A DNA stretch of 64,000 nucleotides from Pseudomonas syringae KCTC 12500 (lineage in GTDB: Bacteria; Pseudomonadota; Gammaproteobacteria; Pseudomonadales; Pseudomonadaceae): positions 4,623,501 through 4,687,500 of the forward strand of contig NZ_AYTM02000002.1 in the NCBI RefSeq assembly GCF_000507185.2. Reading direction: 5' to 3'. Both the position numbers and the translations under genes were made by a program. Shown one piece after another: positions 60,151-64,000 of this stretch; the stretch's first letter is position 1; each line of letters begins with the position of its first letter. Under the pieces are notes generated by a model that saw nothing but the letters and a program-made list of their open reading frames with translations, was not told the DNA's origin and did not search any database.

Positions 60151-60250
60151 AGCTGGGAGCTACAAGCTGCAAGCTACAAGCTACAAGCTACAAGCTGCAA
60201 GCAAGAGCGGTTCTGCTTTTGCTTTTGCTTTTGCTTGCAGCTTGCAGCTT
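60151..60250. repeat. Heptamer tandem repeat and inverted arm downstream of the aminotransferase gene
   Basis: Units AAGCTGC or AAGCTAC repeat five times without gaps at 60164-60198, with degenerate units on both sides (GAGCTAC before, AAGCAAG after). Three GCTTTT hexamers follow at about 60214-60232. The arm AAGCTGCAAGC (60192-60202) is the exact complement of GCTTGCAGCTT (60233-60243), giving an 11-bp stem with a 30-nt loop. Read on the minus strand it lies directly after the aminotransferase stop and may act as its terminator. Confidence 0.8.
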
Positions 60251-60255
60251 AAAGC

Positions 60256-61452
60256 TTAAAGAACCTGCTTGATCGCGTCACACACTACGTCGATGTTCTT
60301 CTGATTCAGCGCGGCCACGCAGATACGGCCGGTGTCCAGCGCGTAGATGCCGAACTCGCTGCGCAGGCGCTGGGCCTGTTCGGCGGTCAGACCGGAGTAG
60401 GAGAACATGCCGCACTGGCGCGCGACGAAGCTGAAGTCCTGACCGGCCGGGTTATCAGCCAGACGCTCGACCATCGCCTTGCGCATGCCCTGAATGCGCA
60501 GACGCATTTCGCCCAGTTCCTCTTCCCACATTGCACGCAACGTCGGGTCGTTAAGCACCGCCGCGGAGATGATCGCACCGTGGGTCGGCGGATTGGAGTA
60601 GTTGGTGCGGATCACGCGTTTGACCTGGGACAGGACGCGAGTGGTTTCTTCCTTCGATTCGGTGATGATCGACAGCGCGCCGACGCGTTCGCCATACAGC
60701 GACAGCGATTTGGAGAACGAGCTCGAGGCGAAGAAGGTCAGGCCCGACTCGGCGAACAGGCGCACTGCCAGCGCATCTTCCTGAATGCCCTGACCGAAGC
60801 CTTGATAGGCCATGTCCAGAAACGGGACGTGGCCCTTGGCCTTGACCACTTCCAGCACTTTTTTCCAGTCATCCAGGCTCAGGTCGACCCCGGTCGGGTT
60901 GTGGCAGCAGGCGTGCAGCACGACCACCGAGTTGTTCGGCAGGTTGTGCAGGTCTTCGAGCATGCCGGCACGGTTCACGTCGTGAGTGGCAGCGTCGTAG
61001 TAGCGATAGTTCTGCACCGCAAAGCCTGCGGTTTCGAACAGCGCGCGATGGTTTTCCCAGCTCGGGTCGCTGATGGCGACGACGGCATCGGGCAGCAACT
61101 GCTTGAGGAAGTCGGCACCGATCTTCAGTGCGCCGGTGCCGCCGACCGATTGGGTGGTCAGCACACGGCCCGAGGCGATCAGCGGTGAATCGGCGCCCAG
61201 CAACAGTTTTTGCACGGCCTGGTCGTAGGCGGCAATACCGTCGATCGGCAGGTAGCCACGCGGCGCATGCTGGGCCACGCGGACCTTCTCGGCTTCGGCC
61301 ACGGCGCGTAGTAGGGGAATGCGCCCGTTTTCATCACAGTAGACGCCTACGCCAAGGTTGACCTTGGTGCTGCGGGTGTCGGCGTTGAAGGCTTCGTTGA
61401 TACCCAGGATCGGATCGCGGGGTGCCATTTCGACAGCGGAGAACAGGCTCAT
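60256..61452 (-). CDS. tyrB: Aspartate/aromatic aminotransferase (class I, TyrB/AspC-like)
   Basis: A 398-residue PLP aminotransferase of the AspC/TyrB group. It starts MSLFSAVEMAPRDPILGINE, a family-typical N-terminus. The cofactor region has HACCHNPTGVDL and the PLP lysine is in SSSFSKSLSLYGERVG; the substrate-binding arginine is near the C-terminal QCGMFSYSGL/DTGRICVAALN region. It transfers amino groups between aspartate or aromatic amino acids and 2-oxoglutarate. I chose the ATG at 61452 because it gives the normal family length; the frame is open 93 nt further but without family-like residues. It lies beside uvrB as in other Pseudomonas and is not part of the pyoverdine system. Substrate preference cannot be read, so the symbol is tentative. 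Confidence 0.85.
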   Translation of the reverse strand: MSLFSAVEMAPRDPILGINEAFNADTRSTKVNLGVGVYCDENGRIPLLRAVAEAEKVRVAQHAPRGYLPIDGIAAYDQAVQKLLLGADSPLIASGRVLTTQSVGGTGALKIGADFLKQLLPDAVVAISDPSWENHRALFETAGFAVQNYRYYDAATHDVNRAGMLEDLHNLPNNSVVVLHACCHNPTGVDLSLDDWKKVLEVVKAKGHVPFLDMAYQGFGQGIQEDALAVRLFAESGLTFFASSSFSKSLSLYGERVGALSIITESKEETTRVLSQVKRVIRTNYSNPPTHGAIISAAVLNDPTLRAMWEEELGEMRLRIQGMRKAMVERLADNPAGQDFSFVARQCGMFSYSGLTAEQAQRLRSEFGIYALDTGRICVAALNQKNIDVVCDAIKQVL

Positions 61453-61853
61453 GGTGCGGCGGCTCTTGGTGAAGAGTGGGAAGGGGACACGCTGAGGCTC
61501 GATGCGCCAAAGCGGTGCGCAAACAGAGCGTAGTATAGAGAGCATCCCCTCGGTGATCGACAGTGCAGGGCGGGTTTTTTACAGGTTTTTGCGCATATTT
61601 GTAGAACGTTCGTTCGGTTAAAACCTCAATGCTTTAAGTGGGTGGCTTGAAAGGCTGATATATGACTCCATCTATTAGCCATCACTTCAAAACATCGCAC
61701 GCCTGCTTCCCGGTGGGAATGGCCGTTTGCGATGATTTCGTCGTTGCGCGCCGTCATGCGCCGACGAATATTTCCAGTTGTGCCGTCGAGGCGGTCAGGT
61801 CGCGGAAAGATTCACGCGAACCCGTCAGACGCGCACCATTCAAGAGGTCAGTT
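61453..61853. other. Divergent intergenic region between the aminotransferase gene and uvrB
   Basis: Both promoters should be here, but I see no convincing pair of -35/-10 boxes. I looked for a LexA site (CTGT-8 nt-ACAG) and found none. The uvrB frame stays open upstream to 61662, but that part has no family similarity and the stretch is best read as leader. Confidence 0.6.
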
Positions 61854-63869
61854 ATGTCCGAGTTCCAGCTCGTTACCCGCTTTGAGCCAGCCGGCGATCA
61901 GCCCGAGGCCATTCGCCAACTGGTCGAAGGGATCGACGCCGGGCTCGCCCACCAGACCTTGCTCGGGGTGACCGGCTCGGGCAAGACGTTCAGCATCGCC
62001 AACGTGATTTCCCAGATCAAGCGCCCCACGCTGGTGCTGGCGCCGAACAAGACCCTGGCCGCACAGCTGTATGGCGAATTCAAGGCGTTTTTCCCGAACA
62101 ACGCCGTGGAATACTTCGTTTCCTACTACGACTACTACCAGCCTGAAGCCTACGTGCCGTCGTCCGACACCTTCATCGAGAAGGATGCGTCGATCAACGA
62201 CCACATCGAGCAGATGCGTCTGTCCGCGACCAAGGCGTTGCTGGAGCGCAAGGATGCGATCATCGTCACCACGGTGTCGTGCATCTACGGTCTGGGCAGT
62301 CCGGAAACCTACCTGCGCATGGTCATGCACATCGATCGCGGTGACAAACTCGATCAGCGTGCCTTGCTGCGCCGTCTGGCGGACCTGCAGTACACCCGTA
62401 ACGACATGGACTTTGCCCGTGCGACATTCCGGGTGCGCGGTGATGTGATCGACATCTACCCGGCCGAATCCGATCTGGAAGCGATTCGGGTCGAGCTGTT
62501 CGATGACGAGGTCGAGAGCCTGTCGGCGTTCGATCCGCTGACCGGCGAGGTGATCCGCAAGCTGCCGCGCTTCACCTTCTACCCGAAAAGCCACTACGTC
62601 ACCCCGCGCGAAACGCTGATCGAAGCGATGGAAAACATCAAGGTCGAGCTGCAGGAGCGTCTCGAATACCTGCGCAGCCAGAACAAACTGGTGGAAGCCC
62701 AGCGTCTTGAGCAGCGCACCCGTTTCGATCTGGAAATGATGCTGGAGCTGGGCTACTGCAACGGTATCGAAAACTACTCGCGCTACCTGTCGGGCCGTCC
62801 GTCCGGTGCGCCGCCGCCGACCCTGTTCGACTATCTGCCCCCGGATGCCTTGCTGGTGATCGACGAATCCCACGTCAGCGTGCCGCAGGTTGGCGCGATG
62901 TACAAAGGTGACCGTTCGCGCAAGGAAACCCTGGTCGAGTATGGCTTCCGCCTGCCGTCGGCACTGGATAACCGGCCGATGCGCTTCGACGAGTGGGAGG
63001 CGATCAGCCCGCAGACTATTTTCGTCTCGGCGACTCCGGGTAACTACGAGGCCGAGCACGCCGGGCGTATCGTCGAGCAGGTGGTGCGTCCGACCGGCCT
63101 GGTGGACCCGCAGATCGAGATTCGTCCGGCGCTGACCCAGGTCGACGATCTGTTGTCGGAAATTCACAAGCGTGCTGCGCTTGAAGAGCGGGTGCTGGTC
63201 ACCACGCTGACCAAGCGCATGTCCGAGGATTTGACCGATTACCTGAGCGACCACGGGGTGCGCGTGCGTTACCTGCACTCGGACATCGATACGGTGGAAC
63301 GCGTCGAAATCATCCGCGACCTGCGCTTGGGGACGTTCGATGTGCTGGTGGGCATCAACCTGCTGCGTGAAGGTCTGGACATGCCGGAAGTGTCGCTGGT
63401 GGCAATTCTCGATGCCGACAAGGAAGGCTTCCTGCGTTCCGACCGTTCGCTGATCCAGACCATTGGCCGGGCCGCGCGGAACCTCAACGGTCGGGCGATT
63501 CTGTATGCCGACCGGATTACCGGCTCGATGGAGCGCGCCATCGGCGAGACCGAGCGACGTCGCGAGAAGCAGATCGCCTTCAACCTGGAACATGGCATTA
63601 CGCCCAAAGGCGTATTCAAGGACGTCGCCGACATCATGGAAGGCGCCACCGTGCCCGGCTCGCGCAGCAAGAAGCGCAAAGGCATGGCCAAAGCCGCCGA
63701 AGAAAACGCCCGCTACGAAAACGAACTGCGCTCGCCGAGCGAGATCAACAAACGCATTCGCCAACTGGAAGAAAAAATGTACCAACTGGCCCGCGACCTG
63801 GAATTCGAGGCCGCCGCACAAATGCGCGACGAAATCGGCAAACTGCGCGAGCGGTTGCTGGCGGTTTGA
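61854..63869 (+). CDS. uvrB: UvrB, excinuclease ABC subunit B
   Basis: A 671-residue UvrB, close to the E. coli length. It starts [20 protein letters not shown]; Walker A is in [14 protein letters not shown] near residue 39. The beta-hairpin region has [20 protein letters not shown], the helicase motif II is [11 protein letters not shown], and later motifs include [18 protein letters not shown] and [20 protein letters not shown]. The C-terminal UVR domain ([20 protein letters not shown]) binds UvrC. UvrB verifies damage in nucleotide-excision repair. The ATG at 61854 has AGAGG about 6 nt upstream. It is a conserved housekeeping neighbour and marks the edge of the pyoverdine locus. Confidence 0.97.
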   Translation: MSEFQLVTRFEPAGDQPEAIRQLVEGIDAGLAHQTLLGVTGSGKTFSIANVISQIKRPTLVLAPNKTLAAQLYGEFKAFFPNNAVEYFVSYYDYYQPEAYVPSSDTFIEKDASINDHIEQMRLSATKALLERKDAIIVTTVSCIYGLGSPETYLRMVMHIDRGDKLDQRALLRRLADLQYTRNDMDFARATFRVRGDVIDIYPAESDLEAIRVELFDDEVESLSAFDPLTGEVIRKLPRFTFYPKSHYVTPRETLIEAMENIKVELQERLEYLRSQNKLVEAQRLEQRTRFDLEMMLELGYCNGIENYSRYLSGRPSGAPPPTLFDYLPPDALLVIDESHVSVPQVGAMYKGDRSRKETLVEYGFRLPSALDNRPMRFDEWEAISPQTIFVSATPGNYEAEHAGRIVEQVVRPTGLVDPQIEIRPALTQVDDLLSEIHKRAALEERVLVTTLTKRMSEDLTDYLSDHGVRVRYLHSDIDTVERVEIIRDLRLGTFDVLVGINLLREGLDMPEVSLVAILDADKEGFLRSDRSLIQTIGRAARNLNGRAILYADRITGSMERAIGETERRREKQIAFNLEHGITPKGVFKDVADIMEGATVPGSRSKKRKGMAKAAEENARYENELRSPSEINKRIRQLEEKMYQLARDLEFEAAAQMRDEIGKLRERLLAV

Positions 63870-63904
63870 TTGGCTGGCCGCCGCTTGTGTCAATCCGCGC
63901 TGAC

Positions 63905-63937
63905 CTACATGCCAATGCTCCGTGTTGGCAGGCAGGT
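63905..63937 (+). terminator. Terminator-like hairpin after uvrB
   Basis: TGCCAA (63910-63915) pairs with TTGGCA (63925-63930), and ACCT (63903-63906) with AGGT (63934-63937) extends the stem. There is no T-run, so termination is uncertain. The remaining bases to 64000 hold no gene that I can support. Confidence 0.5.
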
Positions 63938-64000
63938 CGTTACGCTCTGTGTCAAAAGTCTTCAGTGCCGCACAACGTCATGCCGCGCCTCTATGAGGCC

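Noticed and set aside
60151-60250. Possible CRISPR-like array
   Set aside because: Units are 7 bp with no spacers and no cas genes are near; it is a simple tandem repeat.
61560-61853. LexA (SOS) box for uvrB
   Set aside because: No CTGT-8 nt-ACAG or close variant was found by eye in the upstream region.
61662-61853. N-terminal extension of UvrB by 64 residues
   Set aside because: The extension has no similarity to UvrB; the ATG at 61854 gives the normal N-terminus and has a ribosome site.

Overview
The window is a large part of a fluorescent-pseudomonad pyoverdine locus, almost certainly from the Pseudomonas syringae group. The gene order (pvdL, pvdH, mbtH, fpv genes, syrP-like hydroxylase, four side-chain synthetases, two receptors, pvdE-O-N-M, pvdP, opmQ-pvdT-pvdR, pvdQ, aminotransferase, uvrB), the high GC content and the P. 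syringae-type intergenic palindromes all point there. No strain name can be read from the sequence.

Layout. 3-3904: 3' end of the chromophore synthetase pvdL, then pvdH (diaminobutyrate aminotransferase) and an MbtH-like gene, all on +. 4040-10234 on -: an eight-gene, tightly coupled operon (fpvG-H-J-K-C-D-E-F) for releasing iron from ferripyoverdine in the periplasm and importing it. 10531-11508: a SyrP/TauD-type aspartate beta-hydroxylase. 11509-13540: a non-coding stretch with a compact array of hairpins, an intact IS3-family insertion sequence, and the promoter of the synthetase operon. 13541-39927: four NRPS genes with seven modules, whose adenylation codes read Lys / Asp / Thr / Thr / Ser / Asp / Ser, with epimerisation domains after both Asp modules and a C-terminal thioesterase. 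40072-44987 on -: two related TonB-dependent receptors, only one with an N-terminal signalling (STN) domain. 45294-50612 on -: pvdM-pvdN-pvdO-pvdE. 50795-52429 on +: pvdP. 52627-57166 on -: pvdR-pvdT-opmQ export system. 57353-59692 on +: pvdQ acylase. 59745-63869: a small low-complexity protein, an aspartate/aromatic aminotransferase and uvrB, which form the chromosomal flank.

How it works together. PvdL (with Dab from PvdH) makes the acylated Glu-Tyr-Dab chromophore precursor. The four synthetases add Lys-OHAsp-Thr-Thr-Ser-OHAsp-Ser, and the stand-alone hydroxylase supplies both beta-hydroxyaspartates. PvdE moves acylated ferribactin to the periplasm, PvdQ removes the acyl chain, PvdP/PvdM/PvdO oxidise the chromophore, PvdN modifies the side chain, and PvdRT-OpmQ secretes the product. 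The receptors bring ferripyoverdine back and the Fpv system frees the iron. No pvdA or pvdF (hydroxyornithine genes) is present in the window, which fits a siderophore that uses hydroxyaspartate instead.

Regulation. I found eight good matches to the PvdS (iron-starvation sigma) promoter pattern TAAAT-16 nt-CGT, one in front of nearly every transcription unit, including two divergent back-to-back pairs. A dispersed family of palindromic elements sits at the ends of transcription units, and the IS has inserted into the loop of one of them. The biochemistry here is known. The least explained features are the hairpin array at 11685-11839, the palindrome-targeted IS, the receptor pair with mismatched regulation and domain content, and the degenerate active sites of FpvF and PvdM.
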